From: Pilaira anomala
Taxonomy: Eukaryota; Mucoromycota; Mucoromycetes; Mucorales; Mucoraceae
NCBI GenBank assembly: GCA_025716855.1
Contig: JAIXMQ010000060.1
Location: forward strand, 1 to 64,000
Direction: 5' to 3'
Length of the DNA stretch: 64,000 nucleotides
Part shown: positions 37,279 through 49,486 of the stretch, piece by piece
Position numbering within the stretch: the first letter of the stretch is position 1
Layout of the letters: the number at the start of each line of letters is the position of its first letter
Program-made: the position numbers and the translations under genes
The notes under the pieces: generated by a model
Told to the model about the DNA's origin: nothing
Database searches by the model: none
What the model saw: only the letters and a program-made list of their open reading frames with translations

Positions 37279-38015
37279 ATGGCCAAGATTACAGAGATTA
37301 AAGAGAAAAAGGCAACAACAGCAACAGCAACAAAAACAAGAACAACAACTTCTTTACTGAGTTCCGGCTTAATTGCTATAACCTGGGGTTTATTATTCTT
37401 CTTTTTAGGATCATACTTGATTACAGAGTCTTGGACTTGGGGCTATCGTGGTAAATGGACCAACATTAACAATTATATTCCTGTTTGTATTTCTATTATT
37501 ATTATTTTCAGGAACACAGACTTACACACAACCTTTTTTTTTATCTTATTTTAAAAAAAAAGCGTAAACAATTGATTTTTACTGACGCCGAGTTATTACA
37601 ATACGATGGTAGTGATCCTACTAAACCCATCTACTTAGCTATCGAGTAAGTTTTTTTAAAATACATTTACAAATATATTTGGGAGTTTCAAAAATATTCT
37701 AAAAGATATAACAAAAATAGTGGAGATGTATATGATGTATCCCAAGGAGCCGGTTGGTATGGTAAAGGAGGTAGTTATCATCATTTTGCTGGTAAAGATG
37801 CAGCTAGAGCATATGTGACAGGGTGCTTTGAAGATCACTTGACTCATGATGTGAGAGGATTAAGTGAGAATGAACTGAAAGGAATTGACCATTGGAAAAA
37901 GTTTTATGATAAAAGTCATAAATATCACAAGGTTGGACGTGTCTTGCATGATCCTATACCTGAAGACGCACCTATACCAAAACCATGTAAGGCTGCTGTA
38001 GGACAAAAGCCTTAA
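37279..38015 (+). CDS. Membrane-anchored cytochrome b5-like/MAPR heme-binding protein
   Basis: Exons 37279-37482, 37563-37645, 37721-38015 (193 aa). An N-terminal Thr/Lys-rich stretch, one TM helix (LIAITWGLLFFFLGSYLI), then a cytochrome b5-like domain of the MAPR (PGRMC/Dap1) type: FTDAELLQYDGSDPTKPIYLAI, DGDVYDVSQGAGWYGKGGSY, HHFAGKDAARAYVTGCFE, THDVRGLSE. MAPR proteins bind heme and support ER P450s and sterol synthesis. Donor 1 (CCT|GTTTGT) is non-consensus, but the neighbouring GTAAAT would break the frame before the b5 domain. The ATG at 37186 lies in the leader and was not used. Confidence 0.82.
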
Positions 38016-38218
38016 ATCATTATTATATTCATATATATATAATAAAGTATATTCTATTTGTTTTTTATTTTTATTTTTATATAAAGAATGACAACATTAC
38101 ACAAAACAGGGGAAAAAAAAAAGTGCTTGCTCTATATATAAAAAAAAAATATAGTACATGCCGTTTGATCTATTTATTTCTCTCTCTCTCTCTTTCTTTC
38201 TGTCTTTTTCTTTTCTTC

Positions 38219-38253
<35 letters not shown>

Positions 38254-38269
38254 CTTTTTTGAAAAAAGA

Positions 38270-39546
38270 ATGTCAGATATTTTAGTACGACCATCAACTG
38301 TCAAGAATTCATATGTATTAGACGATAAAGTAATTCAACAGTTATTATCTAAACTGGATGAGGTAAGATATACATAAGTTTTTTTTTTATATAATAATAA
38401 TAAAAATGTGTTTACTAAATAACAAGACACAGGGGACAGAAACTATCATGAACTTGCGTTCTTTACTTTCTTTAAAGACAGCAGAATTAAACCAATTAGT
38501 TTGTCAATTAGAGTTAATTGACCAAGTTTTAGTCAATGTAGAACACGGCACAGAACAAATCGAACTTGTACTCAAGGACGTGATTAGTGCGGAAAAATTA
38601 TTAGATGCAGAAGCAAGTTTAGATTCTGCAATTAAATCGGCTGGCGACCTTTACTTTATAGATTCGGTAATATATTTTTCCATATATTTATTGTTCTCTC
38701 TTTTAATTCGTGTCCAAAATAGAAAAAAAATACGACTGCTACTATGACTACGACTATGACTACGACGACTACTACTACTAATAATCGTAAACAAGAAGTA
38801 GTAGTAGTAAAGAAAAAGAGATCTATTGTAAATAAATTAAACACTGTATTAAAGCAATTAGGAATAACTCCATCTCATTTCCTAAGTAAAATAGGTAATG
38901 CATATGTAAAAATTACTGATTAAAAACATTATTAACGCATTTTGATATAAATAGGAAATGATGACCTGAATGTGCTACAGAAGGCGTATGTTGATCTCGA
39001 TTTAGCCAAAAATATTGCTTCAACAATTAAAAGTGACTTGAAACATAGAAGCACTTTAATCAAGAGCAAAAATGCTTCATTAGATCAAATCAAGCAGGTA
39101 CACAAAGAAAAATAATTTACTGTGCTTACATACATGAAACTTACATTATATATATAGATGGGTGCTAATATTAGGTCTAAACTGTCACTCTATAAATCAT
39201 ATACTAAAAACTCGCCTTTAATGATTAATGGTAAAGAAGATGTCATAACTATATTAGACCGCGAGGATCAATCGGTAAGAAAGTTTTTAATTATGTATAT
39301 ACATGCATTAAAAAAAAATGATATATATATATATATATTTAACATGTGATATTAATGATGCAGATTCAACAAACCAAGACAAGAAACAATGTAAATAATA
39401 CGATTTTATTATTATCACGACATACAACATCATCTAAAGCCAAATCAAAAGAACCACAAGGTCCTGGATCTACTTTAAGACTACGCAATATGTTGGCAAA
39501 AAGAAATCATACTCCACTACTAAGAAGTAACACAGTAGTTTGTTAA
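38270..39546 (+). CDS. Orphan helical/coiled-coil protein
   Basis: Exons 38270-38362, 38433-38666, 38723-38894, 38955-39097, 39158-39274, 39364-39546 (313 aa). Mostly predicted helix with heptad-like spacing (LRSLLSLKTAELNQLVCQLELIDQVL; IELVLKDVISAEKLLDAEASLD; KAYVDLDLAKNIASTIKSDL). A Thr-rich patch coded by (ACG/ACT)n at 38735-38781 and a basic C-terminus follow. No catalytic or zinc motif. The frame survives five GT-AG introns, so the gene is real, but I do not recognise a family. A cytoskeletal or kinetochore adaptor would fit the shape; that is only a guess. Confidence 0.7.
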
Positions 39547-39776
39547 TATCATCATCACATTTTTTTTATATTTTAGGCTATTTGGCACTACAATCTCCTT
39601 TTTATATATCCCCCACTTTTTTTTTTTCTTCTATATACTTTTTTTTTTTTTTTTGCTCCCTTTTTCTCTCTTATATATTTCTTGTCTATTTTTTTTTTTA
39701 TATATATTTCCTTTTTTCTTTCTTTTTTTTTAAAAATTTTCTTTTTTTTTTTTCTTCTATAAAATAATAATAAAAA

Positions 39777-41634
39777 ATGCCTACAACCACTAAAAGTACA
39801 GCTACATTAAAAAGGAATAATTCAACCGTCAGAAATTCACACTCAAATCGAACTTCGAAAAGTTTAGTACCTTTAAACACAATCAAAAGAAGGTCAATTG
39901 GTTCCAACTCAATAAAATCACCTACAACAAGTCAGGTACATACGAAAAAAAAAATAGATATGATTATATCATTTGATGGACTGATATTCTCTATTAGAAA
40001 AACCCTCCACTCATCTGGAGATCGCCTGGTCATTGTGAAATTCCAGATATTTTAGGTAAAGCTTATTTAGAACCACTTACAATTTCAACTACTACTGCTA
40101 CCGTTACATCAACACATCATTCGATAAAAGAGTCTGGACCAAAAAGAGTACAGTATTATTTGGGGGTAAAAAAAAAAAGAGAAAGAGAGCAAGATTTGGA
40201 TAAGGGGAAAAAAACAATTTTTTTTGGTTCATGAATTAAACTCTTTTTTTTTTTTTTTTTTTTTTGTTTATATATATACATATAGCCTCCTTGGGTACCT
40301 GCTGGTTCAAATTGGACACCTTCGCCATTACCACCCGTGATAAGAACCGATGAAACAGCTTTTGAAAAACGACTGAAGCGAACATTACCAAAGATACATC
40401 TTGTCACTACGCCAAAATCCAGATATCTTGGTACAAAGGAAATTGGCACAGGGTAGAAAAAAAAAATTATGTGAGTGTAATATTTTCATTATACTTATAT
40501 TATTTCGTATATAGTGTGAATGGAGCAGTAGTGCAAGTACAGGTCAAGAATACAAATACTCAATCAACTAAATTAGCTCTAAAACGCTGTAAATTAGATA
40601 GTGATCGAGAATATCGTACAGCTATTGTAAGAGAGCTTCGTATCATGTCTAGTGGACATTATAATTTAATCAAGTTGAGAGAAGCATCCGTTTTTAGAAA
40701 TGAAGTCTGGATTGCGATGGATTTAATGCGTTGTAGTGTATTTGCTGTATTATGTGCAAGAGGTTTACCTGAAGAGTGTGCAATCTATATTGCTCGTGAG
40801 GTAAAAAAAAAAAAAAAAAAAAAAGTTCATTATGTTATAATAGATTTAACTCTTTATATTATTAGACTTTAAATGCCTTGCTATTTTTGCATACAAAAGG
40901 ATTTATTCATCGTGACGTAAAATGTGAGAATTTATTAATTGGTCATAATGGTGAAATTAAATTAGGTAATCAAAATGCCCTCTTTTTTTGAATTACAATA
41001 AGAACTAACGTGATACAAATATAGCTGATTTTGGTTTAGCTACAAGTACAAGACATGTAAATCGAGAGAGGTTAGGTACTGCAAAGGTAAATATCTATGT
41101 ATATTTATTTATATATTATACATTGTTTGTTCATATTTAAAATATAGTGGATGGCCCCTGAGGTAATTAAAGAAGACGCCTATGATGAAAAAGTTGATTT
41201 ATGGTCTTTGGGTATTACTTTAATTGAAATGATGGATCGTGTACCTCCTCACTATAATATAAAAAGTGATGAAAAAGTATTCAACAAAATCTTGGAAGAT
41301 CCAAGTCCAACATTTACTTATTCGTATCCAACCATTTATTGTACTGGTCTTGTTGCTTGGTTATTAGAAGATGATCCTGCAAATCGTCCAACTGCAAAAG
41401 ATGTGATCACGGTATTTATTCAACATTTTTTAAACATGTGTTTTTTTTTATATGTATATATTTATATAATTTATCTTTTTATAGGAATTGGATTTACATC
41501 TTGAACAGGGTTTATTAAAAACTACAACTGCTCAAGAATTAACTAATTTTATCACAAAAACATTGAAAGCACCTACTACTGAAACAACAGAAGAAACAAC
41601 AACAACAACAGCAACAACAACAGAAACATCCTAA
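39777..41634 (+). CDS. STE20/PAK-like serine/threonine protein kinase
   Basis: Exons 39777-39935, 39998-40165, 40286-40452, 40515-40800, 40866-40965, 41025-41086, 41148-41411, 41485-41634 (451 aa). The kinase domain is complete: Gly loop GTGVNGAVV (split by an intron), VAIK-type [32 protein letters not shown] (P+1), [12 protein letters not shown], final Arg NRPTAKDV. The GTxxWMAPEV signature and subdomain order place it in the STE20/PAK group. No CRIB or PH domain is seen in the 160-residue, Ser/Thr-rich N-terminus, so direct Cdc42 binding is not supported. The C-terminal tail is Thr-rich. Confidence 0.9.
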
Positions 41635-41641
41635 TAATCAC

Positions 41642-41672
<31 letters not shown>

Positions 41673-41743
41673 CATTATTTACTATATACATAGACACACA
41701 CACACACAACATCACCAAAACTAATTTTATCATTTTTCTTTTT

Positions 41744-42531
41744 TTAAAGTCTCCTTAATGCCTTCTTTTTTATAATATTATTCTTTTTGACTTTCTTCAC
41801 CTCTTTTTCTTCTGTCTCTTCCAATTCTTTTCTCTTTTTAATTGTGTTTGAAACAGGTTTTAATACAGACTTTTCTATCACATCCGATTTTAATCTTTCT
41901 TTTTCCAATTGTAAGAATTCCTGTTTTCCTGATTTGGCTTGGATTGAGGTATATAAACGTGCACGTTTTGCATAGTCATCATACTGTTCTAGTAATAATT
42001 TCCCTGCTTCTTCGTTTAATGCAGATTCAGGGTTAGGTACAATCAATAAACATTTGATTGTCTTTTTGTAAATGTGTTAATATCTTCTTTTTTTTTTTTT
42101 TTTTTTCTATTCATGCTTATCTTTTTTTTTTTTTTTACCAATAAAACATGTTCAATACCAAGTTCTGGTTTCCAATCCTTTTTCAATGTGTTGACACATA
42201 TTTCTCCAATATCAGATACATTTGGATGAAAAATCTTTGTCATAAATCTTCCTTTAGGGGGTGTATCTGGAAAGTTATCTTCAAGTGATAGTCGAACTTT
42301 AAAGTATCCGTCTTCATAAGGCGTACCATCTAATTCATGTTATTAATCAACCGAGTTTTTTTTTTTTTTTTCTTCCCCTTTTTATTATTTACCTGGACCA
42401 CGGATCCAAGCTTCAATCTCAGTCAAGTTTTCTTCATTAGCAATCACTTGAATATCTTCAGGTGGTGTTTGTTGTAAAGACTCTAATTCTTTCACAATGC
42501 GCTTAATCGCTTTGCCAGAAAGCACTGTCAT
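41744..42531 (-). CDS. UBE2S: Ubiquitin-conjugating enzyme E2 S-like (UBE2S)
   Basis: Minus-strand exons 42393-42531, 42139-42329, 41744-42061 (215 aa). UBC fold with HPN box ([20 protein letters not shown]); the catalytic Cys is about residue 91. [20 protein letters not shown] and [32 protein letters not shown] are near-diagnostic of E2-S, which extends K11 chains for the APC/C. The C-terminus is Lys-rich and ends KKALRRL; the family ends in Leu-Arg (docking on APC/C), here Arg-Arg-Leu, so docking may differ. Saccharomyces lacks this E2, whereas early-diverging fungi keep it. Confidence 0.92.
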
Positions 42532-42707
42532 ATTATTGTTCTTAAAAAAGAAAAAGGAAAAAATGTAGATAAACAAATAAAAAAGAAAACAAGAAAAAAA
42601 AAAACGCCATAACAGAAATGGTCACTGTATTTGTTACAAGTCACTATTACAATCAGAGAAAAAAAAAAAAATTCAAATTCCAGAAGTTTAGTTTATGCGA
42701 GAATTAT

Positions 42708-42723
42708 ATATTATATAAAAAGC
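42708..42723 (+). promoter_or_regulatory. TATA-type promoter of Cys-rich array gene A
   Basis: TATATTATATAAAAAGCA about 65-75 bp upstream of the ATG, at the same distance as the TATAAAAAGA boxes of genes B-E. The farther conserved blocks of the other copies are not evident here. Confidence 0.5.
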
Positions 42724-42786
42724 ATGAGAAAGGAATTTCAGAAATAGATTTGATTTAACTCTCTTTTTTCTCTCTATTTTATCATT

Positions 42787-44179
42787 ATGATTTGGAAGAC
42801 TTATATCTCGTTTTCTGTCCTTTTGGTAGTATCCATTATCAAGGTTCAGGCACAAGAAGAGGATGGAATTAGTAAATGCATTAAATTTTTTGGGATACAA
42901 AAAAAAAAAAAAAAAAAAAAAAGTTTAACTTTAAATTAAATAGATCTTATTAGTGGCGAACCTTGTCCTGATATTCAATACGCTTGTCCACCTTGTGAAT
43001 CAGGAGAGACATGTATCTATCCTAATGAAAACGGGTGTCCAAACTCTGGTATACCCACTTGTAAAGCCAATAATTGTGGAAGAATTCTTTGCTTAACTAA
43101 AAGATTACCATGGTAACAAAAAAAAAATATCATTTATTTACATTACATTGCATTGAAAATGTTATTATTATATAATAGCCCTGAAGAATGTCCTGATTTC
43201 TGTAATTATTCTGGCCCCTCTTGTTGTCCATTCGAAGGTGAACCAGTGTGTGAACCTGTATGTCAAACTTTACTTCCTTGTGAGGTCACTCCTTGTCCTG
43301 CTGACTGTCCTGGCGATTGTTATTATCCAAATGCTCCTTTATGTTGTCCCAGGAGCGGACAGGCGGTCTGTAATCTTCCTGTTGAAACAGATACCACTTC
43401 TCTTGTCTTTGGCAGTGTTACGGACTATGATATTTATCCAACAACACCTGCTATACCCTGTGGCAATACTTTTATTCCTCCATTCATCACCGATATTGCG
43501 AGTACACATACTAGGCGCAGAAAAGATAGAAATAGAAGTAAACCTTGGGAATCTGTCGAGACGCCTTCTTTTGAACACGTAGACTGTGGATACGATCATG
43601 ATGGTAAGTATTATGAATCCAATCCTAGCGATTAAACCTGTCTATTTATTAATAATCACCTTGTTTAAGCAGGCGATGATAATGAACATGCTTGTAGCTG
43701 TGGCTCTCATGGTGATGGTGAGGATGAAACCTATTATGATGAGCATAAAGAATATGATAATTATGAGTATGAGCATGAGCATGACAAGCATGAGCATGAT
43801 AAGCATGAGCATGATAAGCATGAGCATGATAAGCATGAGCATGATAAGCACGGACATTCCAACCAAAAGCACGGTCATCATCATGATCAAAATGACTGTA
43901 CTCGCAATGAAGGAGATTGTACTCGTACTGAAACCATCGTTACACCTGTTACTAAAACCATTGTTACCACTTTTTTAACACCTTTTACTATCACTACCAT
44001 TCCTTCTGTTACATCATACCCTACCATCATAACTGTCATTGAAGTTAAATTAGGAACCAAAACAGAAACTGAAGTGGTAGTTGTAACAGAAACTGTAAGC
44101 GGTGAAATTGTTTGTCCAACATCTGTTGTGCCATGGTAAGTTCTTTATTAAAAAAAAAACACGTATTACTTGTATTTAA

Positions 44180-44217
<38 letters not shown>

Positions 44218-45034
44218 GTCCAAGCGCTTGTCCAAATAATTGTTACTACTCTGCCAATGTACCTTGTCCTTACGCAAAAAATCCAGTGTGCGCTCCTACA
44301 TATTCCAGAAATCCATTTAGCTCTATCTTTTCTAACTATTTCTTAACCCGATCTAATACTCCTTTCACGACTGGATCTATCACGGTTTACCCTAATCCCC
44401 CACCTAATACTGGAAGCATAATGACAACAACTACAGCAACAGCTACATATGATATTACTACATCAACCGTTACTTTAACAAGAGCGGCGAATCCTCCTGT
44501 TATCTGCCCTCAAATATTTGTTTCCTGGTAAATTATATTACATGCATACACTTTACAAAGAATAACTAATTATTTTTATAGTCCTGAGGAGTGTCCTGAT
44601 ACATGTCTTCGTCATGATGTACCTTGTCCTTATGCAGTCGCAGGTTATTGTGCTGACCCCTCATTGTCATCATCAACGTAGGTTATTGTTAGAAAACAAG
44701 TATACAATATATGTGTGTATATATTAATCCATTTAATTTCAAAATACGTATAAAATTAGTGTACCTACTACAATTTCTTCTACTACCAAAAATTGTCCTG
44801 TAGCATCTGTCGTATGGTATGTAGTAATAGACTATTTAAATCATCTAAATCATACTCATGTTTGCTTCTTTTTTTAGTCCTGCTTGTCCTCAAGGCGCTA
44901 CGTGCCAAATAGACTATACAACCTACAACGGCTGTCCTCTTCCCTCCGTATTTTGTAATTCGATTACTCGTACTATCAGTCCTTCCCTTATAAACTCATA
45001 TCCTACCAGTTTTGATAGCCTAACTACATTTTAA
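42787..45034 (+). CDS. Secreted modular Cys-rich, His-rich protein, array gene A
   Basis: Exons 42787-42871, 42944-43112, 43179-43603, 43673-44135, 44219-44527, 44582-44677, 44760-44816, 44878-45034 (586 aa). Signal peptide MIWKTYISFSVLLVVSI..VQA. Module 1: CPDIQYACPPC..GETC; module 2: CPEECPDFCNYSG..CCPF; then HTRRRK, a His/Asp/Glu tract with four DKHEH repeats (43783-43850), Thr/Val-rich linker, and further CP..C modules. Most intron boundaries fall in phase 2 inside a Cys codon (TG|C or TG|T). Read straight through, exon 3 meets two in-frame TAA codons at about 43633 and 43666. The GT-AG intron proposed at 43604-43672 removes both and restores frame. If that intron is not spliced, this copy is a pseudogene. 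Family unknown; extracellular or wall location is inferred from the signal peptide. Confidence 0.7.
43604..43672 (+). other. Candidate newly formed intron (former coding sequence)
   Basis: GGTAAGT at the 5' side and TTTAAGCAG|GC at the 3' side bracket 69 bp. In paralogues B and C the aligned 69 bp are coding (YYEC.PN..NC.FGNKHLV). In A the stretch carries two stops. Length (69 bp, multiple of 3) and sites match ordinary introns here. Confidence 0.6.
44183..44217. repeat. (CT)n microsatellite in intron of gene A
   Basis: About 17 CT units run directly into the acceptor TAG, acting as the polypyrimidine tract of the intron before exon 5 of gene A. Confidence 0.85.
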
Positions 45035-45575
45035 TCATTTTATCAGTCAAGCTCGTTTAAGGACACATTTTATTTATAAATAAATTATTTTCCATTTTTT
45101 CCATTTTTTTTTTTTTTTTTTTTTTTTGTATGCAAATAAAACTTGAATTTAGCTATGGCAGCATCACTTGATCAAGATAAAATGGCGTACAGTGTATATA
45201 TATCCCCTCCAATGGGATTAATTGAATTAATTAAAATACCTGATATTAAGCGAGTTTAAATCAAAAATCATTAATGTAGACATACATACTCTTTGATGAA
45301 CCGGGAAATTCCGAAAAGAAAGTTTTCAACAACAAAGAATAAGAATTTTAATAAATTTATCAATTGTATCAATTGTATCAACATTTACAGTATTTTCTAA
45401 AATTGGCTATATGCAGGCTTTAATTTAAATTAGCATATTTCGACATTGGTTTATAATTATAACTTCATTCTTTTAATATTTGGAAAACATATAAAAAGAT
45501 GAAGCTTTTTTTTTAAATATATATATATATTTATACATAATTTATACTTTTCTTATTACGCATTAGTCTATATCA
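45035..45575. other. Intergenic spacer between array genes A and B, with conserved promoter block
   Basis: T(21) near 45107, then from 45410 a block shared with genes C-E: TATGCAGGCTTTAAT, ATAACTTCATTC (about 45462), and TATAAAAAGAT (45490-45500), 76 bp before the ATG. Confidence 0.6.
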
Positions 45576-47675
45576 ATGATTTGGAAAACATATATCTCGT
45601 TCTCTGTCCTCTTGGTAATAGCCGTTGTCAAGGTTCAAGGGCAAGGAGGGACTGGTAGTTAAAGAAGAAAAAAAAAAGTTGAATTCTAAAATATTATGTA
45701 TAAAAAGCTTAAATGTGATTATTAGATCTTGTTAGTGGTGCGCCTTGTCCTGATGTGCAATACGCTTGTCCACCTTGTGGAGAGGGAGAAACATGTGTAT
45801 ATCCTAATGAAAACGGATGTCCAAACTCTGGTATACCTACTTGTAAAGCAACTAATTGTGAGAGAACTCTTTGTGCAACCAGAAGAATCCCATGGTAAAA
45901 TTACATCTACTATTTGTTTATAATTACAAAATGCATTGAAGAAAAAAAAAATATTTAATCTGTTATTTTTAGTCCTAAAGAATGTCCTGATTTCTGTAAT
46001 TATTCTGGGCCTCCCTGTTGTCCATTCAATGGTCCACCTGTTTGTCAGTTTGTTTGCCGAACACTAATTGCATGTAAGGTAACGGAATGTCCTTCAGAAT
46101 GTCCAGGTGATTGTTATTATCCAGATGCACCTTTATGCTGTCCTAAGAGCGGAAAAGCAGTTTGTAATACTCCAACTAGAACATTGATAGCAACATCCCT
46201 GACTGGTGTTTCCACTATTGGTTCTTATTCAACAGATTCTGTCGTGCCCTGTGGTAATGTTTTTGATCCTCAATTTATTGACGATACCACAAGTTCGCAT
46301 ACTAGACGTAGAAAGGCTGGCTTAGGTCATAGACATAGATCAAAGAGTGAGCATTGGGAACCCGTCGAAACTCCTTCTGCTAAACCCATAGGCTGGGGAT
46401 ATGATCGTGAGGATGAATATTATGAATGCAATCCTAACAATGAGAACTGTTTATTTGGTAATAAACACCTTGTTGAAACGGATCAAAGTAGTAATAGTGA
46501 ACATTCTTGTAACTGCAATTCTCATGATGATCATGGTGATCAGGAATACTCTCACGAACAAGAATACATTCATGAAGAACCTGAAAACTCGCATGAAGAA
46601 CAAGAATACTCGCATTCAAAGCATTCTCATGGCAAACACTGTCGTCATAAGCAAGGACATCATAACAATGAAAATAATCACAATCATGGTGGTTGTAATC
46701 ATGGTGGCCATAATCACAGTGGAAGTTCTTTTACAGCGGAAAATAGCGGCGGATACGAAACTACATCATGTGATTCTGAAGCTACTACTACGATCATTGA
46801 AACTGTATCAACTACAAATACTGTAGATCCCATCATTTGTCCATTGTATATTATACCATGGTAAATTATTTGAATGAAAGAAAAACTTATACTATTTATA
46901 TTTACATTTTTACTCGATTTAGTCCGGAGGATTGCCCAGACAGATGTATATACCCTACTAATGTACCTTGTCCTTACACCCATCAGCCATCATGTCCTGC
47001 TACTACCAGACCTACTATTACTAGATCTACCACTACTATACCTACTACTACTCCTTACATTGATTCTACAGCAGTTACATCTGAAAATCCCCCTTTTGCC
47101 TGCATTGCGTTATTCGTACCTTGGTAATTATATACATATATACATATATACATATTTATATATTATGATACTAATAAAAAATGTATGTGTAGTCCTGAAG
47201 AGTGTCCTGACTCATGTCTTCGTCAAGATGTACTTTGTCCCTTTGCTGTGGAAGGCTACTGTCCTGGAAGTACCCCGCCAGTAACGTAAGTCCCTATTAA
47301 GAAACTAAGTTAACAATATTTTTTTATCAACCAATTTAATTTCAAAATAAATTTAGAAGCGAATTAACTTCAACTACTTCTACTACGTCAACTACACCCG
47401 GTTTTACGTTTTGTCCTTTCTCAACCGTATCATGGTATGAAATACTTGCTTATTTAAATTATTTCTATCGTACTCATTTTGCGTCTTTCTTTTTTTTCTT
47501 TTTTTTTTTTTTTAGTCCTGATTGTCCTAGAGGTTCTACATGCAAAGTTACAAGTATGACTCGCGGCGATGGCTGTGCTTTACCCACAGCATTTTGCGAT
47601 ACTGTTTCTCGTACTCGCAGTCCTTCCCTTATCAACTCATATCCTACTACTTTTGATAGTGCCACTACCTTTTAA
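45576..47675 (+). CDS. Secreted modular Cys-rich, His-rich protein, array gene B
   Basis: Exons 45576-45654, 45726-45894, 45973-46860, 46923-47123, 47193-47285, 47357-47434, 47516-47675 (555 aa). This is the cleanest full-length copy. Signal peptide; module CPDVQYACPPCGEGETC; module CPKECPDFCNYSGPPCCPF..; CPSECPGDCYYPDAPLCC; basic HTRRRK; core IGWGYDREDEYYECNPNNEN; then a His/Glu/Asn-rich tract (HEEQEYSHSKHSHGKHC...NHNHGGCNHGG), Thr-rich linkers, CPEDCPDRCIYP, CPEECPDSCLRQD, a terminal CPDCPRGSTC module and SYPTTFDSATTF at the end. The His/Cys density suggests metal binding. The first donor (G|GTAGTT) is weak. No GPI signal at the C-terminus. Function unknown. Confidence 0.8.
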
Positions 47676-49486
47676 TCATTGTCATTATTGTCAAACTGGT
47701 TTAAGGACATACGTAATAATTATTTAAAAACCACTTTTTATACGTAAATTATTTCCCATCTTCATTTTGCTTTTTTATATAAATATCAAAATAAAATTTG
47801 AAGTTGGATACAACTTCTCTTAATAACAAAAACTGGTGCGTAGTACATCTTTCACAATGGAGTAAAAAATTTAATTAATATACTCGATATATGCGAGTGT
47901 CTAAAACAATTAATAATCTTTTAATCATAAACGTATTTTTCGAGGGGAAAAATTATGTTCTTTCAAGCTCTCAAAAAAAAAAAATAATCCTGCTGTTTAA
48001 GCTAGACAGTATATATTATCACTGGTAAGTCATATAAATAGAGTAATTTTCTTTTTACGTACAGCCTGTTTGTTAAGATGTTATTTATGGTCATCTTGGG
48101 CTTATTAATGCTGTTAAATGTATGACCTTTAGTTGCAATGCTAAAGACCGACGAAGTGTACAAACAACGCCTACTAGACAAACATACATATAATGAAGCA
48201 CTTTTTGTGCCTTTTAATAAAGTTTGGTCTATTTTTGCAGTCTGATTATTTATTTATTTTTTATTGCATTTCAAAGGAATCAGCTAGTGATTGAAGAAAT
48301 TTCATTATGTTTTTATTTTATATTTTTTACTTTTCAAGCATCGAATATCACAATCAGAGAATGAAAGAGGTTAGAGTGGTATATGGAATTTTTAAACGTA
48401 CAAATACGGTGGCTTTGAGTTCAAAACATTCAGCAAGTAAGATATTATTATCCCAGGAAAAAGAAAGCGATGCCGTTCGTTTTTCAACGAAGCTCCAGCT
48501 TGTATCATCATTATGCATATAGAATTGGACCAACGTTATTTGTTTTTTGATGTTTGTACGCCAAGCACCTTAAAATTTTTGAAAGTAGATATTGAAGATT
48601 TTTTTATTCAATTAATTTTTCTTTTCTCAATGAGGAGATTCCACACTCCAGCAACTTCAGACAATCCTCAATTGGGCGTGCACTGTACTTTCTTGAAGCT
48701 TATTATTGTTCGAAAAAAAAAGTCTGAGGAGAAAGTCGTATATGTGGTGGTTAACTCGATGATTCAACAATTATAGTCTCCATGTTATTAACTAACCGTC
48801 CTGGAGCAATCAATAATAGCATCGTTGTACTTTGTAGTAATACTGCTTCTGTAATCAGATTTATTTAAACCCAAGTGCCTGCTTGGGGTAAATGGTGCTT
48901 CATACCTATAATATTTTTTTAGTAATAAATTCTTTTTGTTTTTTGTTTTAACATTTAACTTCGATAAAGCCTGGGACCTTTGATTGACAAAGATAACTAA
49001 GATAGGACAATCTTTTTCAATAAACAGTGTTCTCTCATGACTTTGTGCGAACAAAGTATGGTATATATCATTTCCAATAAGATTAGCTAATCAGAAGGAA
49101 ACATCTCAGGTAAATGAGCTTATTGATCCTAACAATAACAAACATGCTCATTTTAGTCAGAAACACACTTTAAAAATTGAAAAATCCGAGAATCGCTTAA
49201 CATGCGTTTAAGTTTATACAACAAAGAGTGTCGTTATTGTTTAATTCATCTAGCCAAATTCATCACTTGAAAATTATGTAATATAAACATTTGCAAGATA
49301 TGTGAGCCATTGAAAACAGTTATGCAGGCTCAATTTAATTTTAAATCAACATGTTTCAGCATATCACTTTATTTTATAATCATAACTCCATTCTTTCAAT
49401 ATTCTGGAAACATATAAAAAGATACAATATTTTCGTAGAAAAATTGCATATATAACATAAAACTTTGTATTACTTAATATATATCA
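47676..49486. other. Intergenic spacer B-C with decayed ORFs and promoter block of C
   Basis: 1.8 kb. Two adjacent ORFs (48307-48522 and 48513-48776, different frames) look like one frameshifted remnant or chance frames; no family recognised. The promoter block of C lies at 49321-49422: TATGCAGGCT, ATAACTCCATTCTTTC, CATATAAAAAGATAC. Confidence 0.5.

Noticed and set aside
37512..37562. Using AG at 37510-37511 as the acceptor of the MAPR gene
   Set aside because: It keeps frame but adds an unlikely EHRLTHNLFFYLILKKK segment. The acceptor before CGTAAACAA joins YIP to the b5 domain as in relatives.
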